Shown here: positions 1-5,958 of the stretch, one piece after another | Layout: each line of letters starts with the position of its first letter | Position numbering within the stretch: the stretch's first letter is position 1 | Position numbers and translations under genes: made by a program | NCBI GenBank assembly: GCA_027490345.1 | Contig: JAIXYF010000193.1 | Coordinates: 1-6,230 of the forward strand | Direction: 5' to 3' | Source of the DNA: Novosphingobium sp. | GTDB taxonomy: Bacteria > Pseudomonadota > Alphaproteobacteria > Sphingomonadales > Sphingomonadaceae | DNA: 6,230 nt | The notes under the pieces: generated by a model | What the model was told of the DNA's origin: nothing | The model's input: only the letters and a program-made list of their open reading frames with translations | Database searches by the model: none

Positions 1-1326
1 ACGGCGATCGAGCGTTCGGCCTGCCCGACGTGCGGCTCGTGCTCGGGCATGTTCACCGCCAATTCGATGAACTGCCTCACCGAAGCGCTGGGCCTCTCGT
101 TGCCCGGCAATGGTTCGGTCCTGGCCACGCATGCAGACCGGGAGCGCCTGTTCCGCGAAGCAGGCCGCGTTGCGGTTGCGCTGTGCCGCCGTTATTACGA
201 GGAGGACGATTCCAGCGTGCTTCCGCGCGAAGTCGCGAGCTTCCGCGCTTTCGAAAACGCGATGAGCCTCGATATCGCGATGGGCGGTTCGACCAATACC
301 GTGCTCCACCTCCTTGCTGCTGCGCATGAAGCGGGCATCGATTTCACCATGGCGGACATCGACCGCCTTTCGCGCCGCGTTCCGTGCCTTTCGAAAGTCG
401 CGCCGGCCAAGTCTGACGTCCACATGGAAGACGTGCACCGCGCCGGGGGAATCATGGCGATCCTGGGGCAACTGGAGCGGGCGGGCCTGCTCCACACCGA
501 TCTGCCGACCGTGCACAGCCCGACGATGGCCGATGCGATCAATACTTGGGATGTTTCCCGGAGCAATGACCCGCAAGTGCATGAATTTTATAAAGCAGCG
601 CCCGGCGGCGTGCCGACGCAAGTGGCCTTCAGCCAATCACGCCGCTGGAAGGAGCTTGATCTGGACCGCGAGACCGGGGTCATCCGCTCGGCCGAACATG
701 CTTTCAGCAAGGATGGCGGGTTGGCCGTGCTGTTCGGCAATCTCGCCAAGGATGGCTGCATCGTGAAGACGGCCGGCGTCGACGACAAGATCCTGAAGTT
801 CAGCGGCCCGGCCAAAGTCTATGAAAGCCAGGATGCGGCCGTCACCGCGATCCTGACCGGGCAGGTCGAGGCAGGGGATGTCGTGCTCATCCGCTACGAA
901 GGCCCGCGCGGCGGCCCCGGGATGCAGGAAATGCTCTATCCCACGAGCTACCTCAAGTCGAAGGGCCTCGGCGCGGCCTGTGCGCTCGTGACGGACGGGC
1001 GCTTTTCGGGCGGTACCTCGGGTCTTTCGATCGGCCACTGCTCGCCCGAAGCAGCAGAAGGCGGCACGATCGGCCTCGTCGAAACCGGCGACCGCATCGA
1101 GATCGACATTCCCGCCCGCTCGATCAATCTGATCGTGGATGATGCCGTACTGGCGACGCGCCGCAAGGCCGCCGAGGCGCGCGGTTGGCAGCCGGTCAAG
1201 CCGCGTCCGCGCAAGGTCAGCCTCGCGCTCCAGGCCTATGCCCTGATGACCACGAGCGCGGCGCGCGGCGCGGTGCGCGATCTTTCCGGCATTGTCCGCC
1301 AGAGCGGCACGCAGGATGTCGGCTGA
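1..1326 (+). CDS. ilvD: Dihydroxy-acid dehydratase IlvD, 5'-truncated by the window edge
   Basis: IlvD dehydrates 2,3-dihydroxy-isovalerate and 2,3-dihydroxy-3-methylvalerate to the 2-oxo acids that precede valine, leucine and isoleucine. It is a cytosolic Fe-S and Mg-dependent enzyme. The window opens in frame inside the gene, and 441 codons plus TGA are visible. The fragment begins just before the cysteine motif CPTCGSC (fragment residues 8-14), followed by SGMFTANSMNCLTEALG. By alignment from memory, C14 matches cluster ligand C195 of E. coli IlvD, E310 matches Mg ligand E491, and S336 in GRFSGGTSG matches catalytic S517. The same offset of 181 fits all three, so about 181 N-terminal residues lie outside the window and no internal indel is evident. 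The other two cluster cysteines and the carbamylated lysine are therefore not visible. Other family blocks are AMGGSTNTVLHLLA and GPGMQEMLYPTSYLKSKGLG. The end overlaps the start of nnr by 11 bases, so the two are probably co-transcribed. Identity is very secure. Confidence 0.97.
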   Translation, partial: TAIERSACPTCGSCSGMFTANSMNCLTEALGLSLPGNGSVLATHADRERLFREAGRVAVALCRRYYEEDDSSVLPREVASFRAFENAMSLDIAMGGSTNTVLHLLAAAHEAGIDFTMADIDRLSRRVPCLSKVAPAKSDVHMEDVHRAGGIMAILGQLERAGLLHTDLPTVHSPTMADAINTWDVSRSNDPQVHEFYKAAPGGVPTQVAFSQSRRWKELDLDRETGVIRSAEHAFSKDGGLAVLFGNLAKDGCIVKTAGVDDKILKFSGPAKVYESQDAAVTAILTGQVEAGDVVLIRYEGPRGGPGMQEMLYPTSYLKSKGLGAACALVTDGRFSGGTSGLSIGHCSPEAAEGGTIGLVETGDRIEIDIPARSINLIVDDAVLATRRKAAEARGWQPVKPRPRKVSLALQAYALMTTSAARGAVRDLSGIVRQSGTQDVG

Positions 1327-2713
1327 CCTGACGCAGGTTCTCGATGTTGCCGCGATGCGCGCTGCCGAAGCGGCGCTCATCGCGGGCGGTATACCCGCAC
1401 AGGCCCTGATGGAAACCGCAGGCCGCGCGCTGGGCGAATGGGCGCGGCGGCTTGGGGCAGGGCGCGCGGTTACTGTGCTCTGCGGCCCCGGCAACAACGG
1501 CGGGGATGGTTATGTGGCGGCCCGGCACCTTGCGGAGCGCGGCGTTGCCGTCAGCGTGATCGCCGCGCGCGCGCCGACCACGCCGGAGGCCATGACGGCA
1601 CGTTCGCTGTATCAGGGCGCTGTGCAAGGGCCTGACGCAGCTCCGAGCGGCACCGTTCTGCTCGATTGCCTGTTCGGAAGCGGTCTGTCGCGGCCCCTGC
1701 CGGATGATCTCCTCGCCCTCCTCACCGGCCTTGCCCGGCAGCACGCCGTGCGCATTGCCGCCGATCTCCCCAGCGGAATCGCGGCAGATAGCGGCGCGGT
1801 GCTCAATCCCGGCTTGCCTGCTTTTGACGTCACCGTGGCGCTCGGCGCCTGGAAACACGCGCACTTTGCCATGCCCGCCGCCCCGCTGATGGGGGCGCTG
1901 CGGCTTGTCGATATCGGCGTTGTGGCCGTGCCGGGCGCGGCGCGGGTGCTGGCGCAGCCCCGCATCGCGCCGCCTGCGCCCGATGCGCACAAGTACCGGC
2001 GCGGCCTCCTTGCGGTCCTTGGCGGGCACATGCCCGGCGCGGCGCTGCTGGCCGCCGAAGCGGCGCAACGTTCGGGCGCGGGCTATGTCAAGCTGCTGGC
2101 GCCAGTGCGGCCAGAAGGCGTGGCGCCAGCGCTGGTCTGCGATACGGGCGATCTGGCCGCGCTCGCCGATCCGCGGATTGCTGCCATTCTCGTCGGCCCG
2201 GGCCTTGGCCGCGATGGCAAAGCCGTGGCCCGCCTGAACGCCGCGCTTGCTGCAAACCGGCCCGTGGTGATCGATGCCGATGCGCTCACGCTGCTCGGCC
2301 CCGATAGCCCCGGCAAAGCGCTGCGTGTGCTCACCCCGCACGAAGGCGAGATGGCCGCGCTCGAGGCAGCCTTCGCGCTCTGTCCCACCGGCACCCGCCG
2401 CGCCCGCGCGCTGGCGCTTGCCAACGCGGCGGGCGGCGTGGTGCTCCTCAAAGGGCCGGACAGCCTGATTGCCGAGCCCGGCGGTGCTGTCGTCGTCAGC
2501 CCGCGCGCTTCGGCCTGGCTTTCGGTCGCGGGCAGCGGCGATGTCCTGGCTGGGATCATCGCCAGCCGCCTTGCTGTCCACGGCGATGCGCTGCTGGCTG
2601 CAGAACAAGGGCTTTGGCTGCACGGCGAGGCTGCGCGCCGGTGCGGGCCTGCCTTCACCGCCTCAGACCTTGCGGCCGCGACAGGTTATGCCCTAAGCGC
2701 CGCGCTTCGATGA
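1316..2713 (+). CDS. nnr: Bifunctional NAD(P)HX epimerase / ADP- or ATP-dependent NAD(P)HX dehydratase (YjeF family)
   Basis: This enzyme repairs NADH and NADPH damaged by hydration. The N-terminal YjeF_N domain epimerises R-NAD(P)HX, and the C-terminal ribokinase-like domain dehydrates S-NAD(P)HX using a nucleotide. The protein has 465 residues; fused family members are usually about 490-515, so this one is slightly compact. The N domain (about 5-215) shows the nucleotide-binding motif GPGNNGGDGY (57-66), LLDCLFGSGLSRPL (115-128) and DLPSG (150-154). The C domain (about 220-465) shows KYRRG (226-230), GPGLGRDG (294-301), VVIDADALTLL (317-327), TPHEGE (340-345), LLKG (377-380) and the signature AGSGDVLAG (405-413) with conserved D409. 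I chose ATG 1316 because the protein then starts directly before the conserved LTQVLDVAAMRAAE helix. An in-frame TTG at 1292 would add eight residues and lie deeper in ilvD. The start overlaps ilvD by 11 bases, and the stop shares ATGA with the next gene. Both domains look intact. Function is assigned from the family. Confidence 0.95.
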   Translation: MSADLTQVLDVAAMRAAEAALIAGGIPAQALMETAGRALGEWARRLGAGRAVTVLCGPGNNGGDGYVAARHLAERGVAVSVIAARAPTTPEAMTARSLYQGAVQGPDAAPSGTVLLDCLFGSGLSRPLPDDLLALLTGLARQHAVRIAADLPSGIAADSGAVLNPGLPAFDVTVALGAWKHAHFAMPAAPLMGALRLVDIGVVAVPGAARVLAQPRIAPPAPDAHKYRRGLLAVLGGHMPGAALLAAEAAQRSGAGYVKLLAPVRPEGVAPALVCDTGDLAALADPRIAAILVGPGLGRDGKAVARLNAALAANRPVVIDADALTLLGPDSPGKALRVLTPHEGEMAALEAAFALCPTGTRRARALALANAAGGVVLLKGPDSLIAEPGGAVVVSPRASAWLSVAGSGDVLAGIIASRLAVHGDALLAAEQGLWLHGEAARRCGPAFTASDLAAATGYALSAALR

Positions 2714-3915
2714 ACAATCCCGGCCTTATCATCCGCATCGCCGCCAAGGGCGAAGGGCAGACCGCCGACGGCCGCTATGCCGCGCTGGCCGCCCCCGGCG
2801 ATGTGCTGGAGGCCGACGGCACCCTCACGCCGGGTCCGGATCATGCCGCGCCCGCATGCCGCCATTTTCCGGCCTGCGGCGGATGCCAGCTTCAGCACCT
2901 CTCCGAAACCGCGCTCGCCGCCTATGTCGCGGGCCGGGTGGAAGGCGCGGCGCGGGGGCAGGGGCTTGATCCGGGTGACGTTTCGCCGCCGCAGCTCTCG
3001 CCCGCCCACACCCGGCGCCGTGCCACGCTGCATGCGCAGGCCATCGGCAAGCGCGTGGTGCTGGGGTTTCGCGAACAAGGCTCGCACAAGATCGTCGATC
3101 TGAAGGCGTGCCCTGTCCTTGCCCCTGAGCTGGCCGCGCTGGTTGCCCCCTTGCGCTGCTTGCTCGAAGCCCGGAGTGCGCGCAGCCTTGCCGCCGATAT
3201 TGCGCTGACGCTGGCCGATCAGGGCGTCACGGTCGATATGTCAGGGCTGACGATGGAAGGCCTTGCGCAGACGGAGGCCATGCTCGATTTCGCGCGGAAC
3301 AACGCGATTGCCCGCCTCACGCTCGATCAGGGCGATGGGCCGGAAACGGTGTGGGAGCCCGAGCCAGCGACCGTCACGCTGGGCGGCGTGCCAGTCGCGC
3401 TGCCGCCGGGCGCCTTCCTGCAGGCGACCCTTGACGGCGAGGACGCGCTGGTGGCTGCTGCGCGGGACTGGCTGGCGGGCGCACCGAGCGTGGCCGACTT
3501 GTTTTCTGGCCTTGGCACATTCGCGTTTGCCCTTGCGGAGAAGGGCACCAAAGTGCTTGCCGTTGAAGCTGCGCGCAATGCGCATCTCGCCTGTCAATCC
3601 GCCGCGCGGATGCATGGCCGCCCGGTCCATGCGCTCCACCGCGACTTGTTCCGCAATCCACTCCAGCAGCCTGAGCTTGACCGTTTCGCCGCTGTCCTGC
3701 TCGATCCGCCCCGCGCAGGGGCGCGCGAACAAGTTCTGCAACTCGCGCAATCGGCAGTGCCGCGCGTGGTTTATATCAGCTGTAATCCTGCCAGCTGGGC
3801 CAAGGATGCCGCCACCCTGATCGAGGGCGGCTACCGGCTCGCCGGGCTCGTGCCAGTGGGCCAGTTTCGCTGGTCCACTCACGTCGAGCTGGCGAGCCTG
3901 TTCATCAAACCGTAA
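2710..3915 (+). CDS. TrmA/RlmD-family class I SAM-dependent RNA (uracil-5-)-methyltransferase with an Fe-S cysteine motif
   Basis: The family makes 5-methyluridine in 23S rRNA (RlmC, RlmD) or tRNA (TrmA) using S-adenosylmethionine. The protein has 401 residues, between E. coli RlmC (about 375) and RlmD (about 433). A short TRAM-like segment (about 5-45) is followed by C50-x5-C56-G-G-C59 and a fourth cysteine, C134 (KACPVL). This is the four-cysteine pattern that holds a [4Fe-4S] cluster in RlmD. The C-terminal Rossmann domain has SAM motif DLFSGLGTF (263-271), DPPRAG (332-337), the nucleophile C358 in YISCNPASWAKD, and the general-base region HVELASLF with E393. All catalytic positions are present, so I expect activity. 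The start is ATG 2710, in a 4-base ATGA overlap with nnr, which implies translational coupling. The stop at 3913-3915 overlaps the end of the convergent MAPEG gene. The exact target nucleotide (23S U747, U1939, another site, or tRNA) cannot be read from the sequence, so I give no gene symbol. Confidence 0.92.
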   Translation: MNNPGLIIRIAAKGEGQTADGRYAALAAPGDVLEADGTLTPGPDHAAPACRHFPACGGCQLQHLSETALAAYVAGRVEGAARGQGLDPGDVSPPQLSPAHTRRRATLHAQAIGKRVVLGFREQGSHKIVDLKACPVLAPELAALVAPLRCLLEARSARSLAADIALTLADQGVTVDMSGLTMEGLAQTEAMLDFARNNAIARLTLDQGDGPETVWEPEPATVTLGGVPVALPPGAFLQATLDGEDALVAAARDWLAGAPSVADLFSGLGTFAFALAEKGTKVLAVEAARNAHLACQSAARMHGRPVHALHRDLFRNPLQQPELDRFAAVLLDPPRAGAREQVLQLAQSAVPRVVYISCNPASWAKDAATLIEGGYRLAGLVPVGQFRWSTHVELASLFIKP

Positions 3916-4345
3916 ACACCGCCATGGCGGCGTGGAGCACAAGCGCCATGAGCGCCACGCTGGACAAGGCAAACAAGGCGAAGCGCGGCGCGACCTTGTT
4001 GACAGTCGACTGGAAGATCGAGTGGATCACGCGCAAGGCCACATAGGCCCATGCGATCAGCAGATTCACCCCGTCACCCTGGCCAATCAGCGCCAGCACC
4101 AGCGCCACTGCATAAAACACCGTAGGAGCTTCGTGCAGATGGTTGTAATTGTGCGCTTTCCACTGAATGTTCGGCGCAATCAGGCCTTCCAGCTTCGCGC
4201 CCGTCCAGCCTATATCGGCGTTCGGATCCGCTGATTTGGGCAGCGCGGTGATGGCGGGGATGCGGGTGGCATACATCCAGATCCACATCACCATTGTCCA
4301 AGCCGCCAGCGCGACCACAGGCTTAAGAATTTCCATGCCGATCAT
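3905..4345 (-). CDS. MAPEG-family integral membrane protein, paralogue 1 (downstream copy)
   Basis: This is a 146-residue hydrophobic protein of the MAPEG superfamily (membrane-associated proteins in eicosanoid and glutathione metabolism), which normally has four transmembrane helices. Hydrophobic stretches lie at about residues 7-27, 75-90, 94-112 and 121-144. Between helices 1 and 2 is a polar loop with the motif WKAHNYNHLHEAPTVFYAV (62-80). Its N-x2-E-x2-P spacing (N68, L70, E72, P74) resembles the MAPEG signature around the active-site or glutathione-facing loop. Bacterial MAPEG proteins of this type have no assigned substrate, so the role is unknown. I chose ATG 4345 because GGGGA lies about 7 bases upstream. 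A TTG at 4360 (five more residues) and an ATG at 4336 (three fewer) are alternatives. It lies 25 bases downstream of a paralogous MAPEG gene on the same strand and is likely co-transcribed with it. Its TGA falls within the last codons of the convergent methyltransferase gene. Confidence 0.88.
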   Translation of the reverse strand: MIGMEILKPVVALAAWTMVMWIWMYATRIPAITALPKSADPNADIGWTGAKLEGLIAPNIQWKAHNYNHLHEAPTVFYAVALVLALIGQGDGVNLLIAWAYVALRVIHSIFQSTVNKVAPRFALFALSSVALMALVLHAAMAVFTV

Positions 4346-4351
4346 TATGTT

Positions 4352-4356
4352 TCCCC
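4352..4356 (-). promoter_or_regulatory. Ribosome binding site GGGGA for MAPEG paralogue 1
   Basis: On the minus strand GGGGA lies in the 25-base gap between the two MAPEG genes, 6 bases before ATG 4345. It favours that ATG over the TTG at 4360, which would place this purine run inside the coding sequence. Confidence 0.55.
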
Positions 4357-4370
4357 ACAAAGTGCAAGCA

Positions 4371-4799
4371 TCAGCTCAAAAGTGTCGCGGCAACAGCGCG
4401 TAGCGCGAGAACCAGCAGTGCGATCGACGAGAGCGAGAACAGCGTGATCCGGACAGGGATCGTGTTGACCATCGCCTGCCACACCGAATGCATGATCCGC
4501 AATGCAACGTAGGCCCAGGCCAACTGCGTATCGACAACCGTTGCCCCGGTCATCGCCAGAATGACGCAAACCGCATAGAACAGTGTAGGCTGTTCCATCA
4601 AGTGACTGTAGTTGTGTGATTTCCAGTTGATCTGGTCGGGCAGAACACCTTCCAGATCCTGGCCGCGCCCACCCGCAGGCATTTTGCCAACACCGCCCAT
4701 CTTGCTCAAGGCGGGGAGCCGGCTGAGCGACAGCCACACCAGCATGACCAGCGACCAAACGACGAGGACTGCGGCAGGAGCGAGCATTTGGGATTGCAT
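4371..4799 (-). CDS. MAPEG-family integral membrane protein, paralogue 2 (upstream copy)
   Basis: This is a 142-residue membrane protein of the same MAPEG type as its downstream neighbour. Likely membrane helices lie at about residues 7-27, 72-88, 92-110 and 115-138. The loop motif WKSHNYSHLMEQPTLFYAV (59-77) carries E69 and P71 at the positions of E72 and P74 in the neighbour, and AWAYVALR (94-101) is identical in both. In a hand alignment of the last ~93 residues about half the positions are identical, so the pair is a tandem duplication that has since diverged. The loop after helix 1 is Gly-rich here (GGVGKMPAGGRG, 35-46) and differs from the Asp/Pro-rich loop of the other copy. The ATG at 4799 has AAAAGG about 8 bases upstream. 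ATG 4787 is a less likely alternative. The gene starts 63 bases after the stop of the PLP-enzyme gene on the same strand. Substrate and physiological role are not deducible. Confidence 0.88.
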   Translation of the reverse strand: MQSQMLAPAAVLVVWSLVMLVWLSLSRLPALSKMGGVGKMPAGGRGQDLEGVLPDQINWKSHNYSHLMEQPTLFYAVCVILAMTGATVVDTQLAWAYVALRIMHSVWQAMVNTIPVRITLFSLSSIALLVLALRAVAATLLS

Positions 4800-4814
4800 G
4801 GTCTTTGCCTTTTG

Positions 4815-4828
4815 CCGGTTTTGACCGG
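4815..4828 (-). other. Small hairpin just upstream of the MAPEG paralogue 2 ribosome binding site
   Basis: In the 63-base gap between the dehydratase stop and the MAPEG paralogue 2 start, the minus-strand transcript can fold CCGGU-CAAA-ACCGG, a 5-base-pair stem with a 4-base loop. It ends 15 bases before ATG 4799, immediately before the AAAAGG ribosome binding site. No U-run follows it, so it is not an intrinsic terminator. It might influence translation or mRNA processing, but it is short and may be incidental. The rest of the gap is locally AT-rich (about 4831-4862) with no clear promoter. Confidence 0.3.
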
Positions 4829-4862
4829 ACCAGAAAAAGCGGATTAAATTGCTAAATGCAAC

Positions 4863-5888
4863 TTATTTCATGGATTCGCTCTCGCCTCGCAAAACACTGG
4901 CAAATGATGCCGGATCCACGTTTCCGCCCGAGAGGATCACGGCCGTGCGCCCGTCAGCCGGAACTTTCGCGGCCAGCACCGCCCCGAGCGCCGCGGCGCC
5001 GCCCGGTTCCACCACCAGCCGCAGCTTGGCGAAAGCATACACTTGCGCCGCGCGCACTTCGGCCTCGCTCACGGCCACGCCCTGCATTCCGCGTGACGTC
5101 ATGACGGCAAAATTGATCGGGAACGTCGCCATGGTCTGCAAGGCATCGCAGGCCGTGGGCGGCGGATTGGCGCCGACGCCAACGATGGCGCCGCCCGCAA
5201 GGCTGCGCGTCACATCATCCCAGCCCTCCGGCTCCACCGGCACCACCTGCGCCTCGGGGCAAGCCAGCGCCAGCCCCGATACCAGCCCGCCGCCGCCGCA
5301 CGGCGCCACGATCCGCGTTGGCGGCCCGCCCGCGAAGCATTCCATCTGGCTGGCGAGTTCGATGCCGGCCGAGCCTTGCCCCTCGATAACCCATGGATCG
5401 CCATAGGCATGGACCAGTACGCTGCCCTGTGCTGCGCAAAGCTGCGCCGCAATGGCATCGCGCGATTGGGTAAGCCGTTCATACAGCACGACCTGAGCGC
5501 CCAGCCGCCGGGTTTCGTTCAGCTTCACTGCTGGCGCGTCTGCGGGCATCACGATGGTCGCGGCGATCCCCAGCCGCCGCGCCGCCCAGGCAACGCCTTG
5601 CGCATGGTTGCCGCTGGAGACCGCCACCACACCTCGCGCGCGCTCTTTTTCGCTCAGGTCGGTCAGCCGGTGCCACGCGCCGCGCAGCTTGAACGCGCCC
5701 ACCGGCTGCAGGCACTCCGCCTTGCACCAGACTGTGCCGCCATCCGGCAATTCGAGCGCCAGCAGCGGCGTATGCGGCACCAGTGCGCTCACTTTGGCAG
5801 CGGCGCGCAGCACGCCTTCCCGGGTTGGGGCGCGCGTCGGCTCGCGGGCCTCTGGGGCAGCGCGCAATTGGGGACTTGGGTTTGTCAT
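4863..5888 (-). CDS. PLP-dependent threonine/serine dehydratase family enzyme (fold type II)
   Basis: The family deaminates L-threonine to 2-oxobutanoate and L-serine to pyruvate. Close relatives are serine racemases and 3-hydroxyaspartate dehydratases. Visible motifs, in 341-residue numbering, are the Schiff-base lysine K67 in GAFKLRGA, the substrate loop SSGNHAQG (91-98), the PLP-phosphate glycine loop CGGGGLVSG (197-205), VVEPGGAAAL (292-301) and the C-terminal SGGN (320-323) near the pyridine nitrogen. The catalytic domain is complete. The protein ends about 20 residues after SGGN, so there is no C-terminal ACT-like regulatory domain as in isoleucine-inhibited biosynthetic IlvA. This points to a catabolic-type dehydratase or racemase. 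About 20 residues rich in Ala, Pro, Arg and Glu precede the first family helix. I chose ATG 5888 because AGGG (5896-5899) is 7 bases upstream of it, while ATG 5894, two codons earlier, leaves only one base to that AGGG. The gene is divergent from the polyamine gene and is the probable first gene of a run with the two MAPEG genes. The family is secure; the substrate is not. Confidence 0.9.
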   Translation of the reverse strand: MTNPSPQLRAAPEAREPTRAPTREGVLRAAAKVSALVPHTPLLALELPDGGTVWCKAECLQPVGAFKLRGAWHRLTDLSEKERARGVVAVSSGNHAQGVAWAARRLGIAATIVMPADAPAVKLNETRRLGAQVVLYERLTQSRDAIAAQLCAAQGSVLVHAYGDPWVIEGQGSAGIELASQMECFAGGPPTRIVAPCGGGGLVSGLALACPEAQVVPVEPEGWDDVTRSLAGGAIVGVGANPPPTACDALQTMATFPINFAVMTSRGMQGVAVSEAEVRAAQVYAFAKLRLVVEPGGAAALGAVLAAKVPADGRTAVILSGGNVDPASFASVLRGESESMK

Positions 5889-5895
5889 GCCCATA

Positions 5896-5899
5896 CCCT
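5896..5899 (-). promoter_or_regulatory. Ribosome binding site AGGG that decides the dehydratase start
   Basis: Read on the minus strand, AGGG is followed by 7 bases and then ATG 5888. It is only one base from the upstream in-frame ATG at 5894, which is too close for efficient initiation. This favours the shorter 341-residue protein. Confidence 0.6.
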
Positions 5900-5907
5900 A
5901 AAGGCAC

Positions 5908-5920
5908 CGCTTTCGAAGCG
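5908..5920. repeat. 13-base inverted repeat (CGCTT-TCG-AAGCG) in the divergent promoter region
   Basis: Two perfect 5-base arms flank a 3-base centre, with a TTCGAA palindrome overlapping the middle. The repeat lies 20 bases outside the dehydratase ATG and 39 bases before the polyamine gene ATG. It could be a small operator for a dimeric regulator of either gene. Arms this short also arise by chance in GC-rich DNA, so the regulatory reading is only a guess. Confidence 0.3.
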
Positions 5921-5947
5921 CCAGCAGACGCTGCGGCGATCCACTGT

Positions 5948-5951
5948 GGAG
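5948..5951 (+). promoter_or_regulatory. Ribosome binding site GGAG for the saccharopine dehydrogenase-family gene
   Basis: GGAG sits 7 bases before ATG 5959, an ideal Shine-Dalgarno spacing. It fixes the start of this partial gene, and the protein opens directly into its Rossmann motif. Confidence 0.75.
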
Positions 5952-5958
5952 TTTCCCT

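Larger units (their letters stand above)
5889..5958. promoter_or_regulatory. Divergent intergenic region between the PLP dehydratase and polyamine genes
   Basis: These 70 bases separate two divergent start codons, so they must hold at least the proximal control elements of both genes. Both ribosome binding sites lie at its edges. I do not see convincing -35/-10 hexamers on either strand. The region is GC-rich, and promoters may overlap the coding starts. The only distinct structure is the short inverted repeat at 5908-5920. Confidence 0.6.

Noticed and set aside
637..1497. Minus-strand open frame (286 codons) across the ilvD/nnr junction
   Set aside because: It is antisense to the conserved C-terminus of IlvD and the start of Nnr, with low-complexity composition and no family resemblance. 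It is a shadow frame.
1217..2623. Long minus-strand open frame (468 codons) antisense to nnr
   Set aside because: The sense strand encodes an intact NNR protein with all motifs. The antisense translation is rich in Arg, Ala, Gly and His, with no recognisable domain, as expected of a GC-rich shadow frame.
3919..3930. Perfect 12-base palindrome CCGCCATGGCGG just after the methyltransferase stop, considered as a terminator
   Set aside because: It has no spacer for a strong hairpin loop (only a 4-base-pair stem with CATG loop), no T-run follows on either strand, and it encodes part of the MAPEG C-terminus. Probably chance.
3241..3972. Minus-strand open frame (243 codons) antisense to the methyltransferase
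   Set aside because: It overlaps the catalytic domain of a well-supported gene and also the MAPEG gene in another frame. No recognisable motifs.
4829..4862. AT-rich stretch with TTGCAT and TTTAAT on the minus strand, considered as a promoter for the MAPEG genes
   Set aside because: The two hexamer-like elements are only about 7 bases apart, and at 17-base spacing the -10 position reads CTTTTT. No sigma-70-like promoter can be supported.
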